From Hydrogenophaga crassostreae (lineage in GTDB: Bacteria > Pseudomonadota > Gammaproteobacteria > Burkholderiales > Burkholderiaceae_C): a stretch of 64,000 bases of DNA. Below the pieces are notes generated by a model that saw nothing but the letters and a program-made list of their open reading frames with translations, did no database searches and had not been told where the DNA came from. The position numbers and the translations under genes were made by a program. Shown here in pieces: positions 35,699-44,731 of this stretch; positions within the stretch are counted from its first letter, which is position 1; every line of letters starts with the position of its first letter. The stretch is taken from assembly GCF_001761385.1 (NCBI RefSeq), contig NZ_CP017476.1, positions 1,725,501 to 1,789,500 on the forward strand. Direction: 5' to 3'.

Positions 35699-36520
35699 TC
35701 AGGTGAGTGGCACAGTGAGGCGCTGGATCACGGTTTGGGTGTCGGGGCGAACGCCGCGCCACCAGGCAAACGCCTCGGCCGCTTGCTCCACCAGCATGCC
35801 CACGCCATCGGCGATGCGGCCAACGCCAGCCGCCCGGGCCTGTTTCAAAAACGGCGTGAGACCTTTGCCGTAGACCATTTCGTAGGCCAGGGCGTTGGGC
35901 GCAAAAACCCCAGCGGGCAGCGGCAGGCTGGCTTGCGATAAACCAGTGGATGTGGCGTTGATCACCACGTCAAACGACTCCCCCGCCAGTGCCTCGTACC
36001 CCCCGGTTTGCAGCACAGCGTGGCCGTCAAAAACGCGGGCCAGTTGGTGGGCGGTTTCAGCGGTGCGGTTGGCGATTGCGAGCAGGGCCGGGCGCTGCAG
36101 GGCAATGGGCAGAATCGCGCCCCGGGTGGCGCCGCCCGCGCCACAAATCAATACCCGTTTGCCTGCCAGCGCTGTGCCCAGGTTGCGCTGGATATCGTTG
36201 ACCAGGCCCACGCCATCGAAGTTCTCCGCCCAGATGCGATCGCCTTCAAACTTCAAGGCGTTGGCCGCACCGGCCAACAGTGCGCTGTCGGCCGGATCGG
36301 TGGCGAGTTCAAATGCCTGCAGCTTGAAGGGCATGGTGACATTGGCGCCCAGGCCACCTTCGGCGCGAAACCGTGCGAGCGTTGCAGTGAAGCTTTCGAG
36401 CGGGGCTTCGATCGCGGTGTATGCAATGTCCTGTTTCGTTGCCTGTGCAAACAGGCTGTGAATCAGCGGCGACTTGCTCTGAACAATGGGATTGCCGAAA
36501 ACGGCATAGCGGTCGGTCAT
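35699..36520 (-). CDS. aroE: Shikimate dehydrogenase
   Basis: 273-aa NADP-dependent enzyme reducing 3-dehydroshikimate to shikimate. Substrate site YAVFGNPIVQSKSPLIHS at the N terminus and NVTMPFKLQAF with the catalytic Lys; cofactor motif LICGAGGATRGAILP at about 128-142 and an ANRT motif for NADP preference. ATG at 36520 fits the family start, though no Shine-Dalgarno is obvious. Confidence 0.95.
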   Translation of the reverse strand: MTDRYAVFGNPIVQSKSPLIHSLFAQATKQDIAYTAIEAPLESFTATLARFRAEGGLGANVTMPFKLQAFELATDPADSALLAGAANALKFEGDRIWAENFDGVGLVNDIQRNLGTALAGKRVLICGAGGATRGAILPIALQRPALLAIANRTAETAHQLARVFDGHAVLQTGGYEALAGESFDVVINATSTGLSQASLPLPAGVFAPNALAYEMVYGKGLTPFLKQARAAGVGRIADGVGMLVEQAAEAFAWWRGVRPDTQTVIQRLTVPLT

Positions 36521-36647
36521 GGGTGCATGAAGGAGAAGTGGACGGGCGGTTGTCATTGTCGCCCAAGGCCCCCAATGACCACGCTGGGATTGGGTCTTGT
36601 CGGAATGCCAGTGGCATGCCACTGCCGGTCGGTCTTACCATCGGGGC

Positions 36648-37304
36648 ATGACTACTTCACTCAAAATCGATTTCGTGTCCGATGTCACCTGCCCGTGGTG
36701 TGCCGTGGGCCTGGGCGCCCTGGAGCAGGCGCTGGCCAAGCTCAGAGCCGAAGTTTCGGCCGACATCCACTTTCAGCCCTTTGAACTCAACCCCCACATG
36801 GGCGCCGAGGGGCAAGACGCCAGCGAACACCTGACCGAAAAATACGGCTCCACGCCCGAGCAGCAAGCCCAGATCCGCGAATCCATCCGCCAGCGTGGTG
36901 CAGAAGTGGGTTTTGAATTCAAGGCCGAAGGCCGTGGCCGCGTGTGGAACACTTTTGACGCCCACCGCTTGCTGCAGTGGGCTGAAGTAGAGGGCGCTGC
37001 TGGTCAGCAGCCTGCGCTGAAGAAAGCCTTGCTCAAGGCCTGCCACGGCCGCGCAGAAAACATGTCGTCGCACGCGATCCTGGCCGATGTGGCCGAATCC
37101 GTCGGCCTGGACCGCGAGCGCGCTGAGGCGATTCTGGCCAGCGACGAGTTTGCGGCGCAAGTGCGCGAGCGCCAGCAGTTTTACGCCCGCGCCGGCATCC
37201 GCTCGGTGCCCGCCATCATCATCAACGACAAACACCTGATCTCGGGTGGGCAACCGGCCGAGGTGTTTGAGCAGGCGTTGCGGCAGATTGCTGCCGAAGC
37301 CTGA
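36648..37304 (+). CDS. FrnE-like DsbA-family oxidoreductase
   Basis: 218-aa thioredoxin-fold protein. The active site is VTCPWCAVG at residues 11-19, and RSVPAIIINDKHLISGGQP holds the cis-Pro. No signal peptide is present, so it is cytoplasmic, in line with the FrnE/2-hydroxychromene-isomerase group rather than periplasmic DsbA. GGGG lies just before the ATG at 36648. Role likely in polyketide-type isomerisation or disulfide repair; not determinable here. Confidence 0.9.
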   Translation: MTTSLKIDFVSDVTCPWCAVGLGALEQALAKLRAEVSADIHFQPFELNPHMGAEGQDASEHLTEKYGSTPEQQAQIRESIRQRGAEVGFEFKAEGRGRVWNTFDAHRLLQWAEVEGAAGQQPALKKALLKACHGRAENMSSHAILADVAESVGLDRERAEAILASDEFAAQVRERQQFYARAGIRSVPAIIINDKHLISGGQPAEVFEQALRQIAAEA

Positions 37305-37527
37305 CAGCGCCCTCATGTCTGGCCAGGCCGCTGGATTGCCTTCTGTCACGGGGATGCATTGCGAGTTCCCCGTCTGAACCGGTCCAGCCTCTGTGTCGGG
37401 AGGCCCGCGATGCTGAGGATCGAGGGCATTGCTTTTTTGAAGCTGGACGCAGTGGGGCATGTGGGTGTCGCTGTTGAAAGTGCGCCCGACCGTTCCCCCC
37501 CTTCCCGTCAACCTATAGAAGCCCATC

Positions 37528-39879
37528 TTGAGCACTGAACCCAACCCCACCCGTTTTGGCAGCGGCCAGGCCGTTCGCCGCCTTGAAGACGAAAGCCTGC
37601 TGGCTGGCGCTGGCCGTTACGCCGATGACCAGAGCTTGCCGGGCCAGGCCCATCTCGTCTTCGTTCGTTCGCCGTACCCCCATGCGGCCATTCGCTCCGT
37701 TGACACCGATGCGGCAGCGGCCATGCCTGGCGTGCTGCGCGTGTTCTCCGGAGCCGATCTGGTGGCCGCAGGCGTCAAGCCGATGCCCGGCGCTGCCGCC
37801 TTCAAGCGTGCCGACGGCGCCGATTGCGCAACGCCGCCCCGGCGAGCCCTTGCGTATGAGCGCGCCCGCTTCGTTGGTGAGCCGGTGGCGGCTGTGGTTG
37901 CCGAGACGCTTCAACAGGCCCGGGATGCCGCTGAGGCCGTGATGGTCGATTACGACGACCTGCCCATGGTGGTCGATCTCAAGGGCGCCACAGCCGAAGG
38001 CGCGCCGCTGCTGTGCGATGAGGGCACCGGCAACATTGCCGCCGAAATTCGCTACGGCAGCGCAGACGCCACGGCCGCCGCTTTCGCCCAGGCCAGCCAC
38101 GTGGTCAAGCTGGACATCACCAACCAGCGCGTGGTTGCGCTGACCATCGAGCCGCGCACGGTGTCCGTCGACCATGACGCCACCACCGGGCGTCTCTTGA
38201 TTCGGATGAGCACGCAAATGCCCTCGGGCGTGCGCGATGCGGTCTGCAACGCCATCGGCCTGGCGAAGGAAAGCGTGCGCGTGGTGGTGGGCGATGTGGG
38301 CGGTGGCTTCGGCATGAAAACCGGTGCCTACCCCGAAGACATCGCGGTTGCTTATGCCGCTCATGCCTTGCAGCGCTCCGTGAAATGGGTGGCCGATCGC
38401 AGCGAAGAATTCGTTTCTTCCTCCCATGGTCGCGACGTTGAGTCGCACGCCGAACTGGCGTTCGACGCCAGCGGAAAGATTCTCGGCCTGCGGGTTCATT
38501 CCCACGCCAACGTGGGGGCTTATGCCACGGGCACCGGCGTGGCGATCCAGTTGCTGCTCGGGCCCTGGGTGCAAACCAGCGTCTACGACATCCAGACCAT
38601 CGACTTCCATCTGAAGGCCGTGCTGACCAACACGGCACCCACCGGGGCTTACCGCGGCGCCGGCCGGCCCGAAGCCATCTTCACCATCGAGCGCCTGATG
38701 GACGAAGCCGCGCGCCAGACCGGTATCGACCGCGTCGAACTGCGCCGCCGCAACTTCATCCAGCCAGAGCAGATGCCCTACACCATCGCCATGGGGCAGG
38801 TTTACGACACGGGCGCCTTTGAGTCCATCATGGACCAGGGTCTGGCGCTGGCCGACTGGAGCGGCTTCGACGCCCGCGCCGCCACTTCGGCGAAATTAGG
38901 CAAGCAGCGCGGCCTGGGCATCGCAACCTTCCTGGAGTGGACCGGCGGCAACGTGTTCGAAGAGCGCGTCACCGTGGCCATCAAGGCGGGCGCAACGCCC
39001 GAAGACGACGGCATCATCGAAGTCTTCTCCGCCGTCAACGCGATGGGGCAGGGTATTGCCACCTCGCTGGCGCAACTCGCGGTCGATGCGTTTGGCGTGC
39101 CAATCGAGCGGGTGCGCATCGTATTGGGCGACACCGACCGTGGCGATGGCTTCGGCAGCGCAGGATCGCGCTCGCTGTTCACCGGTGGCTCGGCCGTGCG
39201 CATTGGCGCCGAGCGAACCATTGATAAAGCCCGGCAACTCGCGGCCAAAGAATTTGAAGCCGCCGCCGACGATGTGGTGTATGCCAACGGCGTCTTTACC
39301 GTCGCCGGTACCGACCTCACGCTCGACCTTTTCGCGCTGGCCGGCAAGCAGCCCGAGAGCGAAATTTTCATGGAATCGACCAGCGCCGTCGCAGGCCCCT
39401 CCTGGCCCAACGGCTGCCACATCTGCGAAGTTGAAATCGACCCGGCAACGGGCGAGGTGGCCGTGGTGGCCTACAGCTCGGTCAACGACGTGGGGCGCGT
39501 GGTCAATCCGATGATCGTGCGCGGCCAGCTCGAAGGCGGGGCCGTTCAAGGCATCGGCCAGGCGCTGTATGAACACATGGTGTACGACGTGGAAACCGGC
39601 CAACCGATCACCGGCAGTCTGATGGACTACGCCGCGCCCCGCGCCGATGTGCTCACTTCGATGTTCCGCATGGAAATGGACGAATCGACTCCTTGCAAAA
39701 ACAACCCGCTGGGTGTGAAAGGCGTCGGCGAACTCGGCACCATCGGCGCCACGCCAGCCATCGTCAACGCGGTGGCCGACGCCTTCGCGCGCAACGGACT
39801 GGCGGCGCGAACACCCCACCTGCAGATGCCGCTGAGCCCGGCGCGCCTCTGGCAGGCGATGCAACCGTTGTCGGGCTGA
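37528..39879 (+). CDS. Form II-like CoxL homologue (xanthine dehydrogenase family large subunit)
   Basis: 783-aa molybdopterin subunit. The diagnostic active-site loop is AYRGAGR at residues 374-380, the form II-like or general hydroxylase pattern, and not the AYxCSFR of true CO dehydrogenase. GGFGMKTGAYPED and GVGELGTIGATPAIVNA (catalytic Glu) are present. It starts at TTG with a weak AGAAG upstream. No small or FAD subunit gene flanks it, which is unusual. It converges on the tail of the cox operon. Substrate unknown. Confidence 0.88.
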   Translation: MSTEPNPTRFGSGQAVRRLEDESLLAGAGRYADDQSLPGQAHLVFVRSPYPHAAIRSVDTDAAAAMPGVLRVFSGADLVAAGVKPMPGAAAFKRADGADCATPPRRALAYERARFVGEPVAAVVAETLQQARDAAEAVMVDYDDLPMVVDLKGATAEGAPLLCDEGTGNIAAEIRYGSADATAAAFAQASHVVKLDITNQRVVALTIEPRTVSVDHDATTGRLLIRMSTQMPSGVRDAVCNAIGLAKESVRVVVGDVGGGFGMKTGAYPEDIAVAYAAHALQRSVKWVADRSEEFVSSSHGRDVESHAELAFDASGKILGLRVHSHANVGAYATGTGVAIQLLLGPWVQTSVYDIQTIDFHLKAVLTNTAPTGAYRGAGRPEAIFTIERLMDEAARQTGIDRVELRRRNFIQPEQMPYTIAMGQVYDTGAFESIMDQGLALADWSGFDARAATSAKLGKQRGLGIATFLEWTGGNVFEERVTVAIKAGATPEDDGIIEVFSAVNAMGQGIATSLAQLAVDAFGVPIERVRIVLGDTDRGDGFGSAGSRSLFTGGSAVRIGAERTIDKARQLAAKEFEAAADDVVYANGVFTVAGTDLTLDLFALAGKQPESEIFMESTSAVAGPSWPNGCHICEVEIDPATGEVAVVAYSSVNDVGRVVNPMIVRGQLEGGAVQGIGQALYEHMVYDVETGQPITGSLMDYAAPRADVLTSMFRMEMDESTPCKNNPLGVKGVGELGTIGATPAIVNAVADAFARNGLAARTPHLQMPLSPARLWQAMQPLSG

Positions 39880-39922
39880 GTTCGACAAGCGGGGAAGCCG
39901 CTTCGATCTGCGGGGCCGAGCC

Positions 39923-40021
39923 TCAGGTGTGCACCACGGTGCCCATGACCACGCGGTGACCGCGTCCCAGCCAGTCGAGCGCGGTGCGGAGGACGTCGAT
40001 GTCGATGTCGATGCTGTTCAC
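39923..40021 (-). pseudogene. Truncated XdhC/CoxI-type gene remnant
   Basis: A GTG at 40021 overlaps the stop of the upstream membrane-protein gene as GTGA, the usual sign of translational coupling. The 32 codons read VNSIDIDIDVLRTALDWL then GRGHRVVMGTVVHT, which match the N-terminal start of XdhC-family proteins. The frame then stops at TGA where the family has Trp (TVVxTWGSAPR), and after GSAP homology is lost into the 3' end of the convergent CoxL homologue. So both a nonsense change and a truncation are seen. Confidence 0.65.
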
Positions 40022-41136
40022 GATGAGGCGCTTCCTGTTCGGGGCGTCGTGGGTGGGGTCGACCGGAAGAGGTGTTGAGCGGTTTCCCGTGCCAGCACCG
40101 CCAGCAGGGTGAGCCCGGCCAGCGCACTGAGTCCGCCATAGGCCAGTGCCAGGGCCTGTGGGCCCATGGTCGGGCTCCACGCGCCGACGGTGATCAGCAG
40201 TGCCGGGCCGCCCAGCGGCGCCCAGCGCACAGCCTGTTGCCGGACGAGACCTGTCTGCACGGGGGCATGGGCGGGTACCGGCAGCGCCCAGGCCAGCGCG
40301 AGCAAGACCATGCCCACCATGCCGTTGGCCGGCGTCTGTTCCATCCACAGCAGCAATCCGCCTGCCAGCACCAGCGCCAACGGCAGAGCCCGTCGCGCCA
40401 TGGGTGGCAATTGATGTGGAACCAGTTCCAGGCGCACCAGACCCGGCAACAGGGCCATGAGCAGCAGATGCAGCCCGACCACTGTCGGCGTGGACCAGCC
40501 AGCGTTGGCACACCAGGCGCTGCCCAGCCAGAGTGATCCCATCATCAGGCCCATGGCGGTCTGGGGCAGGCTGCCCGTGGCCGTCAACGGCGCGGGGGAG
40601 CGGCAAGGCGAAGCGGGCAACGTGGCGCTGGCGAGCAGAGCGCCACCGAGCAGCACCAGCGATACGGGCAAGCCAGTCAATGGTTGGGCGACAGGCATCA
40701 CCAGCACCGACCCGCTGATCAACGCTGCGAGCACCGGCGGCCAGCCGGCCCAGGGGCGCCGGCAACGGTTGGCGGTGGCGGCTGTGGCATCGAGCGCGGC
40801 CGACCACGCTGCCCACAGCGCAGCCAGCGCCATCAGCATCCAGAACGAAGCGGGTCCGGCATCGGACCGCGCGACAAAGCCCGCACCGGCGGCAGCGAGC
40901 ACGCCCAGGGACAAGGTCGTTCGGCGCGCTGGCGCTTCACGCCACATGCGTTGCGCCAAGACCAGGCGCAGGGCCCACCACAGCGCCACGGCGAGCACGC
41001 CGCTGGCCAGCGACCAGCCCAGGCGTTGCCCCTGTTCGCCGAGCCAGACCCAGCCCATGAGCAGTGCGATCCATCGAGCCAGCGCCAAGGCCGGCGCCCG
41101 CAGGTCGGTCACGCGGGGGCGCAGCGGTTCAGACAT
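40018..41136 (-). CDS. Polytopic membrane protein at the end of the cox operon
   Basis: 372-aa very hydrophobic protein with about 10 predicted membrane segments (for example RWIALLMGWVWLGEQG, LASGVLAVALWWALRLVL). No recognised domain. The ATG at 41136 overlaps the stop of the preceding oxygenase-like gene by 8 bases and its own stop overlaps the GTG of the XdhC remnant. Such tight packing makes it part of the cox transcription unit. It might be a membrane anchor or transporter linked to CO oxidation, but this is context only. Confidence 0.75.
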   Translation of the reverse strand: MSEPLRPRVTDLRAPALALARWIALLMGWVWLGEQGQRLGWSLASGVLAVALWWALRLVLAQRMWREAPARRTTLSLGVLAAAGAGFVARSDAGPASFWMLMALAALWAAWSAALDATAATANRCRRPWAGWPPVLAALISGSVLVMPVAQPLTGLPVSLVLLGGALLASATLPASPCRSPAPLTATGSLPQTAMGLMMGSLWLGSAWCANAGWSTPTVVGLHLLLMALLPGLVRLELVPHQLPPMARRALPLALVLAGGLLLWMEQTPANGMVGMVLLALAWALPVPAHAPVQTGLVRQQAVRWAPLGGPALLITVGAWSPTMGPQALALAYGGLSALAGLTLLAVLARETAQHLFRSTPPTTPRTGSASS

Positions 41137-41821
41137 GGGCGTAAGGGTGCAGCTGGTCCGAGCCGGAAGCAGCGTGCACGCTGGCGTTGAACGAGACGAT
41201 GATGCGATCGGCCTCGCCCTGGTAAGGCATGGCCTGGTGCGGCAACCAGGAAGGGAACACCACCAACTGGCCTGGCAGGGGCGCCATATCGAGGTGGGCC
41301 GCTTGCAGGTAGGCGTTGCCGAAGTCCATGTAGGCGCCGCCGAGGTGGTTGAAATGCGGGCCATAAAAACGGGTGGCGCCGTTGGCCGGACCGAGGGCTT
41401 CCTGGGCTTCGCGCCGGGCTTGATCATCCACCTGAACGCAGTACACGCCCGACCACGAGCAATTGCCATGGGTGTGCACATCGTGGTGGCTGCCCTGGTT
41501 GGCGATCTGGAACCAGATGCCGCGCAAGGCGATCTGCAGGCCAGGTTTGGCCTCGGGCCAGGCAGTCTGGTTGGCCAACACCACGGTTTGGCGAATGCTG
41601 TCCACAATGAATGCAATGAGCTGATCCCACTCGGTGAGGCGCACGCGTTGCAAAAGATCGTCGCGGCTGGCGTAGAACGCGGCTCCCGCTTTCGCATCCG
41701 GGTCGGTCGCGCGCATAGACTGGAACACGCGCACCAGCAGCGGGTTCACCGCCTCGGCCTGTGGCCAGTGGTGCACCCCCATCGGGGTTGACCATGGTTG
41801 CATCAATGGAGATGGCGTCAT
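41129..41821 (-). CDS. TIGR02466-type putative 2OG-Fe(II) oxygenase
   Basis: 230-aa protein of the TIGR02466 group. HHDVHTHGNCSWSGVYCVQ carries a His-rich metal site, FYGPHF follows, and PGQLVVFPSWLPHQAMPYQG with a later Arg (DRIIVSFN) completes a likely iron/2-oxoglutarate site. No signal peptide. It lies 17 bases after the mocA-like gene and overlaps the membrane-protein gene. Family substrates are unknown; involvement in maturing CO dehydrogenase is speculative. Confidence 0.78.
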   Translation of the reverse strand: MTPSPLMQPWSTPMGVHHWPQAEAVNPLLVRVFQSMRATDPDAKAGAAFYASRDDLLQRVRLTEWDQLIAFIVDSIRQTVVLANQTAWPEAKPGLQIALRGIWFQIANQGSHHDVHTHGNCSWSGVYCVQVDDQARREAQEALGPANGATRFYGPHFNHLGGAYMDFGNAYLQAAHLDMAPLPGQLVVFPSWLPHQAMPYQGEADRIIVSFNASVHAASGSDQLHPYAHV

Positions 41822-41838
41822 GTTCAGCGGGTCGGGAT

Positions 41839-42519
41839 TCAGACCGCTTCGGTCAGATGTGGAGGCCAGCGAAGGCGGTGGCCGGTTCGCTTGGCCAGGG
41901 CTTCGATGTCTTCCAAGCTGTCGACATCGGTGCGGTAGCGCTGGTTGGCGGTTTCCCAGCGGAATACCGCTTCGGCATGGGCCGCTTGCCATTGCTTGCA
42001 GCCTACGCGCGCTTCTCCCGCCAGAATCTGCTCGCGCACATCGCCGGAAAACATCACGGGGTTGGCGGGTTGGCCGTCCACCGTGGGTTGCACCACCTGT
42101 GCGCCTTCTGGGCGTTTCTTGTAAGCACCTATCAGGTCGTTGATGTCTTGCGAGTTGATCAAGGGTTGATCGGCCAGCGCCACCAAGACGGTGTCGATCC
42201 TGGACGAGAGCGCTTGCAGACCCAGGCGCAGCGATGACACTTGTCCGGCATCGGGGTCGAGGTTGCGCACCAGCGTGACCGGGAAATCCTTGACGGCCGG
42301 TTCGATCTGCTCGGCGTAATGACCGAGCACCACCACCAGTTCGTCAACGCCCGCTCCCGAGAGCGCGATCAACTGGCGCCGTATCAGCGGCACGCCACCG
42401 AGCTCCAGCAAACACTTGGGCCGGTTGCCCATGCGGGAGCCTGACCCTGCGGCGAGCAACACCGCGCCCACCGCCAACCGGCTGTACAAGCCACCACCAC
42501 CTTTGAGAATGCAGCCCAT
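41839..42519 (-). CDS. MocA-like molybdenum cofactor cytidylyltransferase
   Basis: 226-aa nucleotidyltransferase. The start motif AVLLAAGSGSRMGNRPKCLLELGG is the NTP-binding loop; VLVALADQPLINSQDI holds the metal-binding Asp and QPTVDGQPANPVMFSG is typical of MocA. CO dehydrogenase needs the cytosine dinucleotide form of the cofactor, which this enzyme would make. The ATG at 42519 starts one base after the coxF stop. Function follows both family and operon. Confidence 0.9.
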   Translation of the reverse strand: MGCILKGGGGLYSRLAVGAVLLAAGSGSRMGNRPKCLLELGGVPLIRRQLIALSGAGVDELVVVLGHYAEQIEPAVKDFPVTLVRNLDPDAGQVSSLRLGLQALSSRIDTVLVALADQPLINSQDINDLIGAYKKRPEGAQVVQPTVDGQPANPVMFSGDVREQILAGEARVGCKQWQAAHAEAVFRWETANQRYRTDVDSLEDIEALAKRTGHRLRWPPHLTEAV

Positions 42520-42520
42520 G

Positions 42521-43534
42521 TCAGTTTCCGCAGCACGTTTTTTTGACGGAGGCGGGTTCGATCGCCACGGGTGTGGCGGGCGTCGCCGCTGCTGTTGTCG
42601 TGGCCGCTGATTCTGCGGCCGCCTCATCCTTCTTTTTGCCAGCGCAGCAACTGCCGGCGGTGGGGACTTCCGCGACCGTCTCCGCCAAAACCGGCGCGCT
42701 TGCGCTCACGGTCGAGGAGGCCGGAACCTGTGTTTGCGCTGTTGTACGGCCTCGGCGCGCCGCCACCACGGCCGCGAGCACCGAGAGGGCGATTTCTTCG
42801 GGTGTTTGGGCGCCGATGGATTCGCCCGCAGGCGCGATGATGCGGGCCACGCTGTCGGGGTCTTCGCCGGCCGCCAGCAGGCTGTCGCGCAGCACCCCCG
42901 CTTTGCGTTCGCTGGCAACAAACCAGAGCTGGCCGGGCGCCATGGCCAGTGCCGCTTTCAGGCCTTGCAGGTCGCGTCGGCCCTGGGTGGCGACCACGAC
43001 GTAGCCGTTGCTGCCGAGTTGTTCGCGCACGCGTGTGGCATCGTCGTTGTTGATCACGGTCGCGGCGTCGGGGTGGTCGCTGGCTAGGGCGCCTTCAGCG
43101 ACCAGCGCCACTCGCAAGCCCACCCGTGGCGCCAGGCCCACCAGCGCGCGGGCCACGGGCGAGTCGCCGAATACCGTGAGTTGGGTCGCCGGCAGCACCG
43201 GGTCAATGAACAGCTCCAATGTGCCGCCCGAGTGGCAGGCCATGCCGAACTCCAGTACGTCGCCCAGCGTGCGCTCGGCGGTGGCGTCGGTGGGCGCGAT
43301 GCGGATGGTCTGCGGGTGGCCGTCGGCCAGCGCCTGGCGCACGGTTTTCACCACCGCAGGCTGCGCGCAGCCGCCGCCGATCCAGCCGTGGATCTGGCCA
43401 TCGGCGGTGACGAGTGCCTTGTCGCCCGGCTTGGCCGATGTCGGGGCTTGGGCGCGCAAAACGGTCACCAGGGCAAAGGCCTTCCGGGCCGCTTGCAGGC
43501 GGCCCGCTTGGGTGATCCAGTCGTTTTGGTTCAT
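42521..43534 (-). CDS. coxF: XdhC/CoxF-type maturation factor
   Basis: 337-aa XdhC-family protein needed in relatives for inserting the molybdenum cofactor. Blocks: HGWIGGGCAQPAVVKTVRQAL, LEFGMACHSGGTLELFIDP with its Cys, a Rossmann-like LTVFGDSPVARALVGLA, and IIAPAGESIGAQTPEEIALSV. The C terminus is an unusual Ala/Thr-rich tail with Cys pairs (SCCAGKK and KKTCCGN) that may bind metal. AAGGAG lies 6 bases before the ATG at 43534. Assigned coxF by its place after coxE. Confidence 0.88.
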   Translation of the reverse strand: MNQNDWITQAGRLQAARKAFALVTVLRAQAPTSAKPGDKALVTADGQIHGWIGGGCAQPAVVKTVRQALADGHPQTIRIAPTDATAERTLGDVLEFGMACHSGGTLELFIDPVLPATQLTVFGDSPVARALVGLAPRVGLRVALVAEGALASDHPDAATVINNDDATRVREQLGSNGYVVVATQGRRDLQGLKAALAMAPGQLWFVASERKAGVLRDSLLAAGEDPDSVARIIAPAGESIGAQTPEEIALSVLAAVVAARRGRTTAQTQVPASSTVSASAPVLAETVAEVPTAGSCCAGKKKDEAAAESAATTTAAATPATPVAIEPASVKKTCCGN

Positions 43535-43552
43535 GGTGTTCTCCTTCAAAAA

Positions 43553-44731
43553 TCAGTGCAAAACCAGACGGGCTGCGGCCAGGTCGGCAACGCTGGCCAG
43601 CGGGATGAATCGGTCGATATGGGCGCGGGCCCCTCGCAGCGCGGCCGCTGCGGGCACCTCGCGGGTGGGGTGAAACCAGGTGATGCGGGCGCCATGGGCG
43701 CGCAGCGCCGCGAGCGCGGTGGCCAGGTGTTCGGGCTCGTCTGTGTCAAAGCCGTCGGACATGACCCACACGCGGGCGCCGCGGTTGAGCTGCGCACGGG
43801 CATGCACGCGTGCGAATTCATTGAGGCTGCTGGCGATGCGGGTACCCGCGCCAAAACCAGCGGTCACAGCGTTCACCTTCTCTTGCACCGCTGAAGAGTC
43901 GCGTTGCATCAAGGGGGTGACTTCTGCCAGCCGCGTGTGAAAGACAAACACCCGGGCCTGCGCTTCAACCGCGAAGGCCCGAGCGATGCGCAAGAACAGC
44001 GGTGCGTGCGATTCCATGGAGCGGCTCACATCGGCGAGGATGAACAGGCGCGGGGGCTCGGTGCGCTTGATCTGCCAGGCTGGGGCCATGGGCTCACCGC
44101 CCCAGGCCACGCTCGAACGCAGTGTTTTGCGCAGGTCGAGACGGTGCCCGGGCTGGGCGCTGCGCCAGCGGCGGGTGGGCAGTGGGCGCAGGCGTGCGGT
44201 GATTTGCCTGGCGAGGCGCTGCAGCGCGCCGAGCTCTTGCGGCAGCCACATCTGGCCATCGCGCTGTTGCAGCGGCTCGGTGCGGCTGGCACCGCCCTGG
44301 GCGCGCGGCGTGGCGCTGGCTTCCTGATCCTGCTGGCTGGCGCCCGGCGCGTCGCTGGCGGTCTGCGGCGCAGGTTTACCCTGGTTTGGTGGCTGTTGGG
44401 CACTGTCGAGCTGCTCGTGCATTTGTTGCACCGCTTGGCGCAAGTCGCGCGAAGGGCGTGTTTGGCCGCTCACGCGCACGCCGCCTTTCATGCGGTGGGC
44501 ATGCCAGTAACGGCCAAAGAGATCGGGCCACAGTCGCCACTCGCGCGCGTTGTGGCAAGCGATGGCTCGCCAGGCGGCTTGCAGGCGTTGCTCGCTCACC
44601 GCGCCCAGCGTCAGGGCGGCGCTGAGCATGGCCTGTTGTTCGGCGATGCCGACCGAGAGGCCATGCTCGCGCAGCAAGGCGGCGAAGCCGGCCAAGGTTT
44701 CGCTGGGTGCCGTGGCCGGCGTGGTTTTCAT
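43553..44731 (-). CDS. coxE: VWA-domain protein CoxE
   Basis: 392-aa cytosolic protein. A C-terminal von Willebrand A domain has the MIDAS-like DVSRSMESHAPLFLR and WVMSDGFDTDEPEHLA. The N-terminal part is helical and polar with a Pro/Gln/Ala-rich linker. CoxE partners with the MoxR-type ATPase CoxD to build the [CuSMoO2] site in O. carboxidovorans. Its ATGA overlaps the coxD stop by 4 bases. Confidence 0.92.
   Translation of the reverse strand: MKTTPATAPSETLAGFAALLREHGLSVGIAEQQAMLSAALTLGAVSEQRLQAAWRAIACHNAREWRLWPDLFGRYWHAHRMKGGVRVSGQTRPSRDLRQAVQQMHEQLDSAQQPPNQGKPAPQTASDAPGASQQDQEASATPRAQGGASRTEPLQQRDGQMWLPQELGALQRLARQITARLRPLPTRRWRSAQPGHRLDLRKTLRSSVAWGGEPMAPAWQIKRTEPPRLFILADVSRSMESHAPLFLRIARAFAVEAQARVFVFHTRLAEVTPLMQRDSSAVQEKVNAVTAGFGAGTRIASSLNEFARVHARAQLNRGARVWVMSDGFDTDEPEHLATALAALRAHGARITWFHPTREVPAAAALRGARAHIDRFIPLASVADLAAARLVLH

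Noticed and set aside
39923..40816. Longer minus-strand frame of 297 codons ending at the XdhC remnant
   Set aside because: Only its last 32 codons resemble a protein; the upstream part is a shadow of the membrane-protein gene, and the GTG at 40021 is the natural start.
41137..41697. N-terminal extension of the membrane protein frame
   Set aside because: Its codons are a shadow of the TIGR02466 gene; the ATG at 41136 overlaps that gene's stop and begins the hydrophobic protein.
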